Origin: Leptospira soteropolitanensis
GTDB lineage: Bacteria; Spirochaetota; Leptospiria; Leptospirales; Leptospiraceae
Length of the DNA stretch: 64,000 bases
Assembly: GCF_026151655.1 (NCBI RefSeq)
Contig: NZ_JAMQPN010000004.1
Location: 1 to 64,000 of the forward strand
Reading direction: 5' to 3'
A program made the translations under genes and the position numbers. Below the pieces are notes generated by a model. That model made no database searches. It saw only the letters and a program-made list of their open reading frames with translations, and was not told the DNA's origin. This document shows positions 44,173 through 53,421 of the stretch, one piece after another; position 1 is the stretch's first letter, and every line of letters starts with the position of its first letter.

Positions 44173-45048
44173 ATGTCTACCATCCAAGGTTTTGTAAGAA
44201 AAATGTCGCACAAAGGGATTTCGCCTGTTTCTTATTTTTGGGAGACAGCAAACTACAGTGAGGTGGACAAAAAAGATTTAACCCCCATAGAATCCACTTC
44301 TGAAAACCCGGTAGAATCTTGGATTGGAAAAAAAATCACTCTCTCCACAAATGATGAAATTCGCTGTTTGCACTGCGGAAAAAAAACAAAGAAGTCATTT
44401 AGTCAAGGTTATTGTTTTACTTGTTTTACTACCTTAGCAGAAAACGATCTTTGTATCTTAAGACCGGAATCTTGTCATTTTCATAAAGGCACTTGTCGGG
44501 AACCCGAATGGGGAAAAACCAATTGTTTTAAAAAACATACAGTATATTTTGCAAATTCCAGTGGCTTAAAAGTTGGAATCACAAAAGAAAATCCTGTCTC
44601 CAACCGTTGGGTGGACCAAGGGGCAAAGTATGGGATTCCGATTTTGGAAGTGGAGTCAAGAAGAGATGCGGGAATACTAGAGCATTTTTTAAGTCAGTTT
44701 TTGCCAGATAAAACCACTTGGCAAAAAATGGTCGCAGGTGATCCGCCTGACATAGATTTGGTACGCGAGGCAAATAAATTTCTAAATCATTTAGAAAAGA
44801 ATGATTTTTTTACCCCGCAAGATAGTAAAACCAAATTGGTTTGGAATCGTTTGGACTTAAAAATCGGAGTCACAAAAATAGAATATCCGATAGAATCCTA
44901 TCCAGAAAAAATAAAATCACTGAAACTTACAAAAGAAACTCCCATCACAGATACCCTTGTCGGAATTAAGGGGCAGTATCTATTATTTCGGTCAGGTGTA
45001 ATCAATATTCGTAGTCTCAGTGGTCTTTGGATTGAAGTCTCCACTTAG
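44173..45048 (+). CDS. DUF2797 family protein, Cys-rich
   Basis: A 291-residue protein matching DUF2797. A Cys-rich region is likely a metal site (CLHCGKKT, SQGYCFTCF, ESCHFHKGTCREPEWG), followed by HTVYFANSSGLKVGITKEN, DAGILEHFL and a Lys-rich end. The VYFANSSGLKVGITK segment resembles the GIY-YIG-like core of that family, so nuclease or nucleic-acid binding is possible. Function is unknown. It overlaps the pseudouridine synthase gene by 29 bases, which suggests co-translation and perhaps an RNA link. Confidence 0.82.
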   Translation: MSTIQGFVRKMSHKGISPVSYFWETANYSEVDKKDLTPIESTSENPVESWIGKKITLSTNDEIRCLHCGKKTKKSFSQGYCFTCFTTLAENDLCILRPESCHFHKGTCREPEWGKTNCFKKHTVYFANSSGLKVGITKENPVSNRWVDQGAKYGIPILEVESRRDAGILEHFLSQFLPDKTTWQKMVAGDPPDIDLVREANKFLNHLEKNDFFTPQDSKTKLVWNRLDLKIGVTKIEYPIESYPEKIKSLKLTKETPITDTLVGIKGQYLLFRSGVINIRSLSGLWIEVST

Positions 45049-45721
45049 GCAGATTCGACTCAAAGGTGGTTATACCACAAACATCCTCTTTGAATGCGAC
45101 GAATTTTTACTCGCAAACAAACCGGCCGGTCTCCCTGTACACGAAACCAAAGATCCCAATCGGAAAGATTTTACTAGGTTACTTGCTAGTTACTTACATA
45201 TACCGGATTTACGGACTGTAAACCGATTGGATTTGGGAACCAGTGGAATCGTAATTCTTGGAAAAACTCAAGATAAAAACAAAGAAATAGATTCTCTATT
45301 AAAAGAAGCAGAGAAGGAATATATTTTTTTATGTCTTGGCATTCCCGATTGGAAAGAAAAACGTTTTGAATGTTTTATTCGGGATGGAAAAAAGGAAGTC
45401 AAAATCGTAAGGAGTGGGGGCAAAAAAGCCATTACCGAATTTCAAATCCTCTCCACTTTTCCAGAAAAAAAACTTTCGTTTGGAATGGCAAAAATACTCA
45501 CAGGAAGGCGCCACCAAATCCGCGTTATGCTTCGTGAGTTAGGTTTTGCTGTTCTTGGTGATCCTGTATACTCCGAGTCTGAATCTGCATCAAAGGAACA
45601 ACGGATGTATTTGCATTCCTTTCGATTGTGCTTTACCGACTTTCAGGGAAAAAAACAGTGGGTGGAAACGGAGATCCCTTCTGAATTTTCAGATCGAGTT
45701 GGAAAAATACTCTCCGTATAA
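45020..45721 (+). CDS. RluA-family pseudouridine synthase
   Basis: The 233-residue protein lies in the RluA class: NKPAGLPVHETKD near the start, TVNRLDLGTSGIVILGKT with the catalytic Asp, GRRHQIRVMLRELGFAVLGDPVY and a C-terminal RMYLHSFRL. It converts uridine to pseudouridine in rRNA or tRNA, and the target cannot be read from the sequence. It starts with GTG at 45020 (or TTG further on), overlapping the DUF2797 gene. It lacks an S4 domain. Confidence 0.93.
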   Translation: MVFGLKSPLRQIRLKGGYTTNILFECDEFLLANKPAGLPVHETKDPNRKDFTRLLASYLHIPDLRTVNRLDLGTSGIVILGKTQDKNKEIDSLLKEAEKEYIFLCLGIPDWKEKRFECFIRDGKKEVKIVRSGGKKAITEFQILSTFPEKKLSFGMAKILTGRRHQIRVMLRELGFAVLGDPVYSESESASKEQRMYLHSFRLCFTDFQGKKQWVETEIPSEFSDRVGKILSV

Positions 45722-45732
45722 AATCAGACAAA

Positions 45733-46224
45733 ATGAAAAATGAAATATTTCACAGTTTTATCAAAGAACAAAAACAATATAAAATTTTTTCTCGGCTCGC
45801 AAAGTATGTATCCATCTCTTTTCTTACCATTTATCTATATTTATTGTTTAGCTCTAGTTATACGGCAAGCCCACTTATTGTTGTAATTAATTATTTAGCA
45901 ATTCTTACAAGTTTTTCTGGAATTATCACCTTTAAATACTTTGAAATTCCAAGTATTCTTTTGGATGTTTTTACGGAAGGTCAGTTGTCCCCTTTTTTTC
46001 AATTAAATTCGCAGGAAAAACAATTGGTGTGGAGAAAGGCAGGCCGCGAAGACGTATTGCCTCCAGAGCCAACACCAGATTATATTTCTGACCACCTGCA
46101 TTTGTATGATCGTTACCCTTGGAAACGCATTGGCAAAATTTACTTTGTCGTTTACTTAGTTTTCATCCTTACATCCGTTTTCTATTTAACTTCTGTATAT
46201 ATCGAGACAGGATTTCAAAACTAA
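45733..46224 (+). CDS. Small membrane protein, unknown
   Basis: A 163-residue protein with three hydrophobic segments, about residues 25-45, 50-70 and 135-158. Between the second and third lies a polar stretch with QEKQLVWRKAGREDVLPPEP. I do not recognise it. It follows the pseudouridine synthase by 11 bases on the same strand and precedes ychF by 48 bases. Confidence 0.65.
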   Translation: MKNEIFHSFIKEQKQYKIFSRLAKYVSISFLTIYLYLLFSSSYTASPLIVVINYLAILTSFSGIITFKYFEIPSILLDVFTEGQLSPFFQLNSQEKQLVWRKAGREDVLPPEPTPDYISDHLHLYDRYPWKRIGKIYFVVYLVFILTSVFYLTSVYIETGFQN

Positions 46225-46272
46225 GTAGGCAATTTTTCTTGTCTTACTGTCTCCGGTTAAAATCCTATCCTT

Positions 46273-47370
46273 ATGGCTTTGAATTGTGGAATTGTAGGTC
46301 TCCCGAACGTCGGTAAGTCGACTATTTTTAATGCACTCACGAAGGCAGGAGCACAAGCTGCCAACTATCCGTTTTGTACCATAGAGCCCAATACGGGTGT
46401 GGTGGAAGTTCCGGATGAAAGGTTAAGTCGCTTAGCCGAAGTCTACAAACCAAAGCGAACGGTCCCAACCATGATCGAGTTTGTTGACATTGCCGGCCTT
46501 GTTAAAGGCGCAAGCCAAGGGGAGGGACTTGGAAACCAGTTTTTATCTCATATTCGCGAAGTGGATGCCATCTGTCATGTGGTACGTGCCTTTCAGGATG
46601 AAAACATAACGCATGTTCATGGAAAAGTAGATCCCATCGAAGATATCACCGTTATCAATTACGAATTGATTCTTGCTGATTTAGATAGTTTAGAAAAACA
46701 ACAACAACGTGTTGCAAAAACTGCTAAAACAGGAAATAAAGAAGCCGCTGAGATTCTGTCAGTGATGGATAAAATCCTAGATGCATTAAAAAAAGGAAAC
46801 AGGGCATCTACGGTGGAACTTAGTGAAGAAGAAACTAAAATTGCAAAAAAGTTTAACTTAATTACCATTAAGCCAGTGTTATATGTCGCAAATATTTTAG
46901 ATACCGATGTAAAAACTACCGAAAACCCATTGGTTAAAACCATCATTGATTATGCTTCGAAAGAATCTGCCCCAGTGGTTGTATTATGTGGTCGTTTTGA
47001 AGAAGAAATTTCTGGATTAGAAAAAGAAGACCAAATCGCTTTTTTAGAGGAGATTGGTGAAAAGGAATCGGGGCTTTCTCGAATGATTCGTGCTTCTTAT
47101 AAACTCCTTGGTCTTATCACTTTTTTTACCGCAGGAGTGGAAGAGGTTCGTGCCTGGACGACTCGTCAAGGAAGCACAGGACCTGTGGCCGCTAGTGTCA
47201 TCCATTCGGATTTTGAGAAGGGTTATATCCGCGCGGAAGTCATGCGGTATGAAGACATCGATAGAACCGGAGATGCGACCAAAGTCAAAGATGAGGGCAA
47301 ACTCCGCGTGGAAGGGAAAGAATACATTGTCCAAGATGGGGATGTCATTTACTTCCGAGTGAATGCATAA
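46273..47370 (+). CDS. ychF: Ribosome-binding P-loop ATPase YchF/OLA1
   Basis: The 365 residues fit YchF: G1 GLPNVGKST (9-17), G3 [16 protein letters not shown] and a C-terminal TGS domain with [17 protein letters not shown] and [18 protein letters not shown]. The enzyme prefers ATP over GTP and has a hydrophobic residue where the catalytic Gln of GTPases sits. It binds the ribosome and is linked to stress control. It is followed by a terminator. Confidence 0.96.
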   Translation: MALNCGIVGLPNVGKSTIFNALTKAGAQAANYPFCTIEPNTGVVEVPDERLSRLAEVYKPKRTVPTMIEFVDIAGLVKGASQGEGLGNQFLSHIREVDAICHVVRAFQDENITHVHGKVDPIEDITVINYELILADLDSLEKQQQRVAKTAKTGNKEAAEILSVMDKILDALKKGNRASTVELSEEETKIAKKFNLITIKPVLYVANILDTDVKTTENPLVKTIIDYASKESAPVVVLCGRFEEEISGLEKEDQIAFLEEIGEKESGLSRMIRASYKLLGLITFFTAGVEEVRAWTTRQGSTGPVAASVIHSDFEKGYIRAEVMRYEDIDRTGDATKVKDEGKLRVEGKEYIVQDGDVIYFRVNA

Positions 47371-47373
47371 AAA

Positions 47374-47398
47374 AAATCCCGACTTTCGCCGGGATTTT
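47374..47398 (+). terminator. Rho-independent terminator of ychF
   Basis: AAATCCCG (47374-47381) pairs with CGGGATTTT (47390-47398) across an 8-base loop. The 3' arm ends in TTTT, and the stop codon lies within 6 bases of the A-run at its start. Confidence 0.65.
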
Positions 47399-47429
47399 GA
47401 AGTGTGAACTAGTTTGGAAAAGAAAGTAG

Positions 47430-47447
47430 GTTCCTAAAAGTAGGAAC
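47430..47447. other. Perfect hairpin in the convergent spacer
   Basis: GTTCCTA (47430-47436) and TAGGAAC (47441-47447) pair perfectly over a 4-base loop, 59 bases before the end of the minus-strand gene at 47506. No T-run is attached on either strand, so its role is uncertain. It may weakly end the CHAT/sigma operon. Confidence 0.35.
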
Positions 47448-47505
47448 ATTTCCTAATTAATGAATGGCTTCAAACTTCCATTTTATTGCATCATTCGAAA
47501 AAAAA

Positions 47506-48042
47506 TTACGATTGTAACATAAAATGATATCGTCCGATTTCCTTACCGGATTCGAAAATCGCAAGTTCGGGGCTCGAATCTAAGGTAATCGGAGAATCAA
47601 ACATGGACTGAGTTCCCAGTTTGGGTAGGGTTTCCACAGGGGCCCCATCCAGAAATAACTTAGCCGAGAGACGGTCGCAATTGGATGCCTCTACCGAAAG
47701 ATAAACTTGGTTTTTTTCTTTACTCGGTTGGAAGACAAAGTCCAAATCCCTTCCGCCGACCTGACGATGCACGCGAAAAGCGCCACCGCTTGCATTTCCG
47801 TCGCCACGGAAAGCAAGTTCAGGAGAAAGCAGTCTCATTTCCAGAAGTTCGCTTGAAATGAACTTAAGTTTGTCATTTACGAATTGTAGACAAATTTGTA
47901 TGGTAGGGCTATGTTTAGGAAGAACCGTTTTTAAGATCCGGTCAACTGTCGGTGAGTCTGCCTCTTCGCCCTGAGACATGAGGTAGAGAGCTTCTTTTAA
48001 TTTGATTCGGTTCATAAATTCATTTGGATCTTTCGGTTCCAT
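47506..48042 (-). CDS. Candidate sigma-factor partner or target of CHAT protease
   Basis: A 178-residue soluble protein I do not recognise. Its N-terminal half is helical (KLKEALYLMSQGEEADSPTVDRIL), as in small sigma-binding regulators. The C-terminal half (from about residue 80) is beta-rich, with LDFVFQPSKEKNQVYLSVEASNC. It starts 18 bases past the ECF sigma gene and is the last gene of a six-gene operon with a CHAT protease. Position and size fit an anti-sigma factor or adaptor, but no known anti-sigma motif is visible. Confidence 0.6.
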   Translation of the reverse strand: MEPKDPNEFMNRIKLKEALYLMSQGEEADSPTVDRILKTVLPKHSPTIQICLQFVNDKLKFISSELLEMRLLSPELAFRGDGNASGGAFRVHRQVGGRDLDFVFQPSKEKNQVYLSVEASNCDRLSAKLFLDGAPVETLPKLGTQSMFDSPITLDSSPELAIFESGKEIGRYHFMLQS

Positions 48043-48060
48043 AGTATCTATTACCCCCCG

Positions 48061-48630
48061 CTAAGGCTTTATTTCCTTTGTAAGGATTTTTTTTATCTTT
48101 TCTTTGGCTCGGTTGGCCCGAGCGAGCACTGTTCCTAGGGGAACATCGAGGATTTCTGCGATTTCTTTGAATTTATATCCCTTCAGCCGTAAAATGAGAA
48201 TTTCTTTATGAATCTCATCCAAAGCCTCGATGAGATCGTAAAACTCTCGTTTTTCTTCAAAGGCAAAAAAGACATCTTCCTGGCTCTGTCTTTCATCTAA
48301 AATATCGATACTCATATCCAAAGAAATTCCTTCTCGATACTCATACCGACGAATGGATCTTGTCTGAGACATACTTATATTTTTAGAAATTTCGCTTAGA
48401 TAGATAATAAATGCAGGAAGACTATCTCCCTTAAATTTTCTAAGCAGTTGGTAGTCATTTTCAGTGAGTTTTAAATAAACTTGCTGTGAGGTATCGGTGA
48501 CCTCTTCTCTAGGAACATAGTGCGCACAAGTACCAATAATGAGTCTATGAAATTTTTGGATCAACTCTTGCCAAGCTGTACGATTCCCAAGGAGGCAATT
48601 GTCGATTAACTTCCGAATGTCTTCACTCAT
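48061..48630 (-). CDS. ECF-type sigma factor in the CHAT operon
   Basis: A 189-residue sigma factor. Region 2 is visible as NRTAWQELIQKFHRLIIGTC and YQLLRKFKGDSLPAFIIYLSEI, and region 4 as HKEILILRLKGYKFKEIAEILDVPLGTVLARANRAKEKI. It begins at 48630 and overlaps the preceding exported-protein gene by 4 bases (ATGA), so it is tightly coupled to it. The following gene (47506-48042) is the likeliest regulator. Its promoter targets are not known. Confidence 0.9.
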   Translation of the reverse strand: MSEDIRKLIDNCLLGNRTAWQELIQKFHRLIIGTCAHYVPREEVTDTSQQVYLKLTENDYQLLRKFKGDSLPAFIIYLSEISKNISMSQTRSIRRYEYREGISLDMSIDILDERQSQEDVFFAFEEKREFYDLIEALDEIHKEILILRLKGYKFKEIAEILDVPLGTVLARANRAKEKIKKILTKEIKP

Positions 48631-49655
48631 AGATCTTTTAGGGATTGTACGGAATTTTTACAAGAAGCTAGAACATTTTCCAGTCTTTTTTGGAAATGAT
48701 GGGACCGAAATAAAGTTTGGCGGATGAACCGAACGCGAGTTTGATTGGCTTGAGAGAAGTCTGTTTGGTCTTTTGTCGTAAAACGTCCATAATCACTAAA
48801 AAAACCAAAAAAACCAAGCAGGCGAATTTTTTGATGGTTCACTGGAATTTCTTCCAAACAAACTTGAAATTCTTTTAACATCGATTTGTTTTCTTGTGAA
48901 AATTCAGGGTCTAACTGCCATTCTTCGATTAATGATAAATAGAATTTTTTTGATTCTGAATTTTCTTCCTTTAAACTGGATACTGTCCAGGGGTTTTGTT
49001 TTGAATAATAAAATAATTGGTAAGAACTTTTGTTCTGTTGTTTCATGTCTTGCAAAAGTCGAAGAATTAAGGTTTTTCTTCTCGTTTCCGGCATATCGGA
49101 ATACAAAACTCGATTGATTGCGAGGGTGTATTCTCTCTCCTTTCCCAGCAATAATACTTCTTGGGCTTTGTATAAATTGGAGAATACGTAGACTGTTTTT
49201 TCCCATTCCTTCTGTAGGTCTGCAACAAGTGGAATTAGGTCCGGGCTTGTGATTTCCGATTCCAAAATTTCAAGTTTAGGAAGTACGATGAGATCAAATA
49301 TCTTTTTTTTGGTTTGTTTTTCAAGTAGTAATAACTCTTCCTTATTGAATTCAGAACAGTACTTTACAGTAAGCATTGCGTCGTAAAAAGAAACATAACG
49401 CAAAATTTCAGTTAAATCTTTTATTTCTGTTTGAGAGCAAAGTTTCCAATAATATAAAAAATCTTCTTCTTCTTGGGCAGTTTCTGTTCGAATTAGATCT
49501 CTTGTTTGGATTCCATAGGCCTGGCTTATTAGGTTTTGGTGCAAATCAAATGCATTCCACACTTCATCAAAGGATTTTGATTTGGGAAACCATTCTGCGA
49601 GTAAGGGGAAGGAAATAACCAAAAGCAGAATTAAGGATCTTTTGAATCGTTTCAA
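48627..49655 (-). CDS. Exported helical protein, unknown function
   Basis: A 342-residue protein with a signal peptide (about residues 1-20, ending LLAEWF). The mature part is mostly helical with many Leu, Glu and Lys residues and a few Cys, and has no further membrane helix. It should be periplasmic. It overlaps the CHAT gene by 4 bases and the sigma gene by 4 bases, so all three are coupled. It might sense a periplasmic state and pass it to the outer part of the CHAT protein. Confidence 0.7.
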   Translation of the reverse strand: MKRFKRSLILLLVISFPLLAEWFPKSKSFDEVWNAFDLHQNLISQAYGIQTRDLIRTETAQEEEDFLYYWKLCSQTEIKDLTEILRYVSFYDAMLTVKYCSEFNKEELLLLEKQTKKKIFDLIVLPKLEILESEITSPDLIPLVADLQKEWEKTVYVFSNLYKAQEVLLLGKEREYTLAINRVLYSDMPETRRKTLILRLLQDMKQQNKSSYQLFYYSKQNPWTVSSLKEENSESKKFYLSLIEEWQLDPEFSQENKSMLKEFQVCLEEIPVNHQKIRLLGFFGFFSDYGRFTTKDQTDFSQANQTRVRFIRQTLFRSHHFQKRLENVLASCKNSVQSLKDL

Positions 49656-50995
49656 TATCCGCTCCTAGTTTTGAATTCGTAATACATTTTTTCTTCTGAG
49701 ATATCTTTCGATAGGATAGAATCGATTATTTCTCTTTTTTGTGAATCATCTAAAAATTCATGATCTGTTTTTAAAAAATGTTGAACCATCTTACGGAATT
49801 CTGGATTCTTTATTTGAGAGATTTGAACAGAAACACTGTCTTTAGGGAAGTTTGTTTCTTTTTTCGGCTTTTTTGATTCCACCCTTTGGAAAGGTGAAAT
49901 CTCTAGGCCCTCTACCCTGATATTATCTTTCTTTTCGCCTAAGAATACAATGAAAAAAAATAATAACACAAGAACAAAGATTACTCCCAGTATTTGTCTA
50001 AACTTGAGTTTAGGCGTATTCGTTGAAAAATGGACTAAACTAATTGCTGTGATAATTTCATTTGAAGAACCATTATATAATGATTTTCTAATTTTTGCTA
50101 AAGATTTACGGGAATTTTTTGTTTTTAAATAAGTATCCCAAAATTTGATTCCAATTTCTTTTGCTAAGTTTGTTTCGACTGGAAATAAAAATCCGATGAC
50201 TTCTTTTGCTCCTGCTTTTAAAAACCCAGTTGTAAGTCCGGAATGATCTATGGAGTCAAAAGAAGAGTGGCAGCTATTGAAAAACACAAGGTCTAAGTTG
50301 GTAAAAGAGTGCTCTGCAATTTCTTGGGAATATAAAAAGTCGTTTGCGCCTATGGGGATTCCATTTTTTTCAGTATGTCCTGCATAATGTAGATATTTTG
50401 CAGAACCAATTTCTTCAATCAGTCTTACCCTCGTTAAGTGATTTTCTTTTAGGATTCTTAGATTCAGTTTTTTTTCAAAAATGGGGAATAAATTCGCACA
50501 TTCTTCCTTCACTGTTGCAATCAAATTTGGTTTTACTGGATTACAAATAAGGATTGCTGTATTGGTTTTTTGTTTGTGGTCTTTTTGAATTGTTTCGATT
50601 CTGATCCCTCTACTGTATTCTATATCTTGGAATAAAAATCCTTTATGGGTCCGAAGGATTTCCCACGGAATTGGGGAGAATTCAGGATCTATCAAAAGTT
50701 GAATGGAATTTGTAAATCCAGGTTTACGCCAAAACGGAAGAGCTTTCCCAAATACTATTTGTTCTAGGTTATCTGATTTTTTTCCCAGTTTTTCCAGGAA
50801 CTCTTCTTTGTTCGGTTTTTGGGATAAAACTCTTTCTACGAAAAGCGCCCAATCTTTAAGGAATTCATTGAGAATTTTCCCGGAGAATTTTGTTGTCCTT
50901 TCGACATTACCAAAGTTCTCTTGTTTTTCTTCCCAGATACATTCTCCATCAGTGAAATTGTCTCTTGAAAATTTTGCTATGATTCGAAGTTTCAT
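49652..50995 (-). CDS. Membrane-anchored CHAT-domain (caspase-like) protease
   Basis: A 447-residue protein with a CHAT caspase-like domain at about residues 95-325. It has HYAGHTEKNG with the candidate catalytic H207, and LVFFNSCHSS with the candidate catalytic C242, close to the HxxGHG and NxC motifs of the family. The N-terminal 90 residues are unassigned and there is no signal peptide, so the protease is cytoplasmic. One membrane segment (about 335-352) follows, and then a charged C-terminal domain (355-447) that would sit in the periplasm. It lies upstream of an exported protein and an ECF sigma factor, suggesting that it cleaves a sigma regulator when its outer domain is triggered. That role is inference. 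Confidence 0.82.
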   Translation of the reverse strand: MKLRIIAKFSRDNFTDGECIWEEKQENFGNVERTTKFSGKILNEFLKDWALFVERVLSQKPNKEEFLEKLGKKSDNLEQIVFGKALPFWRKPGFTNSIQLLIDPEFSPIPWEILRTHKGFLFQDIEYSRGIRIETIQKDHKQKTNTAILICNPVKPNLIATVKEECANLFPIFEKKLNLRILKENHLTRVRLIEEIGSAKYLHYAGHTEKNGIPIGANDFLYSQEIAEHSFTNLDLVFFNSCHSSFDSIDHSGLTTGFLKAGAKEVIGFLFPVETNLAKEIGIKFWDTYLKTKNSRKSLAKIRKSLYNGSSNEIITAISLVHFSTNTPKLKFRQILGVIFVLVLLFFFIVFLGEKKDNIRVEGLEISPFQRVESKKPKKETNFPKDSVSVQISQIKNPEFRKMVQHFLKTDHEFLDDSQKREIIDSILSKDISEEKMYYEFKTRSGY

Positions 50996-51005
50996 TGATC
51001 TTTGT

Positions 51006-52136
51006 TTATTGGAACTTGAGGATTAAATTTTCCATGTTAGAAAGTAATGTTTTTACATCATCTTCTGTTGTGAAATAACCTGTAGAGATACGAATGCATC
51101 TTAAAGCTTCTTCTTCCGAATACCCCATATACAAGAGTGACTTAGAGGCTTCTCTTGCTCGGGACTTACAAGAACTGCCAGTGGATACTAAAATTCCTTT
51201 TTCTTCCATACCAAGTAAAAAAAAGTCTACTGCCTGAATCGGTAGAATGAGAAAGGTTGTGTTCGGAAGTCTTTTGGATAATTTTGCAATGATTTCACAG
51301 CCTAAAGTCTCTAACTTCTCTTCGATCAGAGATTGAAATTCGCTAAGTCTTTTGTTCTTTTTTTCCAAATCTCTCATTTGGATTTCTGCAACTTGTTTGA
51401 AACATTCAATGGCAAATGTATTTTCTGTACCTGCCCTATGATTGTTTTCTTGGTTTCCTCCACCAAACAGATGGAAGTTGGGGTTCGGTTTGGGAAGATA
51501 AGTGAGAGCCGCTCCCATTCCTCCGCCGATTTTGTGACCCGAAAATGTATATCCGTCGAAAATGGAAAAGGGAACATCTGTTTTACAGAAACCTTGCATT
51601 AAATCACTATAATAGAGTTGGTCGTATTTTTTGGTTAGTTTTGAAATGGCTTCTGCTGGTTGAATCACTCCAGTTTCATTACCTGCATAAATGCAAACTA
51701 CGGGTCTTGGGTTTTCCTTTAGTTTCTTTTCTAAATCGAATAGGTTGATTACTCCCGATAAATCCGTTTGGATGAGCTCTGCCGAAAAACCGTAGGATTC
51801 CAACGCGGCATACATACTGGAATGTTCCAAGGGAGAAACTATCACAGAATCTAAGTTTGGAAATAGAACACGTAAACTTTGGATAAGTAAGTAGTTGGCT
51901 TCTGTTCCTGTGGCAGAAAAAACAAATTGTTTTTCTTGTCCTTGGGTTAGATTTGCAAAATACTTTCTTGTTTGTTCGATTTTTCCTTGGTTTTTTAAGG
52001 AAAACCGAGTGATACCAGAAGGATTATAATATCCAGATAGATAGTCTGCCAAACAAGTTTCCAAAATTTCTGCAAAAGGAGGGTGTGTGGCATTATAATC
52101 AAAATACTTTATATCATTCGTTAAAGGGGATTTCAT
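51006..52136 (-). CDS. Cysteine desulfurase-like (class V aminotransferase, NifS/IscS type)
   Basis: The 376 residues have the class V fold: NPSGITRFS near the start, ATGTEAN, EHSS with H105, SGHKIGGGMG with PLP-binding K202, and STGSSCKSR with active-site C323. This gives persulfide from cysteine for Fe-S or thio-modification. The H, K and C are all present, so it is likely active. It overlaps the upstream gene by 23 bases and lies 10 bases before the CHAT gene, which makes it part of the operon. Whether it has a link to CHAT is unknown. Confidence 0.93.
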   Translation of the reverse strand: MKSPLTNDIKYFDYNATHPPFAEILETCLADYLSGYYNPSGITRFSLKNQGKIEQTRKYFANLTQGQEKQFVFSATGTEANYLLIQSLRVLFPNLDSVIVSPLEHSSMYAALESYGFSAELIQTDLSGVINLFDLEKKLKENPRPVVCIYAGNETGVIQPAEAISKLTKKYDQLYYSDLMQGFCKTDVPFSIFDGYTFSGHKIGGGMGAALTYLPKPNPNFHLFGGGNQENNHRAGTENTFAIECFKQVAEIQMRDLEKKNKRLSEFQSLIEEKLETLGCEIIAKLSKRLPNTTFLILPIQAVDFFLLGMEEKGILVSTGSSCKSRAREASKSLLYMGYSEEEALRCIRISTGYFTTEDDVKTLLSNMENLILKFQ

Positions 52137-53421
52137 CTGCTTCTTCGTAGCGACCCAGTTTGCGAAGGACGGATCTAGTTAAATTATGATAAGATTTTAA
52201 AATATCGTCTTTTTTTCCACCTACGCTACGTTCATCGACGTTACGTAACTTTGGTTTTAAGGAATCTATGATCTTTAAACTTTGGGAGTTTTCTCTAAGT
52301 TTGTAATAAGATTCAGCTTCTTTCATTTTCGATTCAAATTCATGAACAAGAAGTGCCGGTAAATTAATATCTTCGATTTCAGATGCCAGTTGGATGTTGG
52401 AGGCTTCCTTAAATTCAGTGGCCGCTCGTTTGTAATAAGTATCTTCTTCCTGTCCTAACTGGAAAAACAATTCTCCTCTTCTGAATTTGAACTTTAGATA
52501 CTCTCTTTCATCAGCTCCCACAAAATAAAGAATCCTTTCATAAATATCATCCATTTCCCTGGGAGAAAAGTTCTTCATCCCCGTGAGTAAAATTTGTCTA
52601 AGAAGTGATTCCTGATAGTCGTTTGCGGAGACCTCTGAAAAGTCGCTTCGTTTGATGGATGATAAAACTACACTGCGTTTTTGAACGGCACTAAGGCCAC
52701 TCGGTAATTTTTCTAATTCTGTTAGTTTTTTAAGAACAAAGTTTTCTGTTTCCAACATATGGGTTTTGTAACCGAGTAGGATTTCACTGGGCCTACAACT
52801 TGCCCAAGCAACAGATTCAATTTTTTTGGGAGCGATAAGTTCTGGACCAGAGAAACGTAACGCACGTTTGTAGTAGTCAAGAGCTGTCAAAACGGCTTCA
52901 ATATGCGAATTCCAATAGTCTTTTGGGTTTGGGCCGAGAGTGAGTTCCCCTTGGGGAGCCATACGTAAAAAAAGAGGGGATCCCCATTCTTTGGCTTTTT
53001 CTCGCCAAGTCAGTTCTAAAAAATGATCCTCTACATGTTCCTTACTGCGAAAGTACAAACATGATTTTTCCATTAGAGCTAAATCTAAAGGAAGGATCGT
53101 ACCTTTGGTATTCTCCTCGGAACTAAAGAATTGGTTTATGGTTTGAAGGAAATCGGTTCCACCGTCTTTTCGCCCTTCGAGGATCGCATCCCCTTTGGCT
53201 ATGAGTTGGTGCGCAATCCGGGGATTGGGATAACCAAAAAACGAATTGTAGGCGAGGGTGAATTTGGCAAGGATTGTGTCCTTGTTTCTCAGAATCCACG
53301 GGAAAGTGATTGCCCATACGATGAGAACAGCCAGGATGTATTTTAAATTTTCTCGGAAGATTTGGTTCAAGGATTGTCCCTGTTCCCGATCTTTGCCGGA
53401 ATCTACTGATGTTTCAAGCAA
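52114..53421 (-). CDS. Membrane-anchored TPR-like protein, unknown
   Basis: A 435-residue protein with a cytoplasmic N terminus (1-25), a membrane segment (about 28-46, YILAVLIVWAITFPWIL) and a long helical C-terminal part. That part has TPR-like stretches (YYKRALRF, YYKRAATEFKEAS). It starts at TTG 53421, or at another TTG at 53370 with CAGGGA nearby. It shares its 5' end with the divergent TPR gene at 53409 (13-base overlap), so the two starts compete for the same sequence. It heads the operon that leads to the CHAT gene. Confidence 0.68.
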   Translation of the reverse strand: MLETSVDSGKDREQGQSLNQIFRENLKYILAVLIVWAITFPWILRNKDTILAKFTLAYNSFFGYPNPRIAHQLIAKGDAILEGRKDGGTDFLQTINQFFSSEENTKGTILPLDLALMEKSCLYFRSKEHVEDHFLELTWREKAKEWGSPLFLRMAPQGELTLGPNPKDYWNSHIEAVLTALDYYKRALRFSGPELIAPKKIESVAWASCRPSEILLGYKTHMLETENFVLKKLTELEKLPSGLSAVQKRSVVLSSIKRSDFSEVSANDYQESLLRQILLTGMKNFSPREMDDIYERILYFVGADEREYLKFKFRRGELFFQLGQEEDTYYKRAATEFKEASNIQLASEIEDINLPALLVHEFESKMKEAESYYKLRENSQSLKIIDSLKPKLRNVDERSVGGKKDDILKSYHNLTRSVLRKLGRYEEADEIPFNE

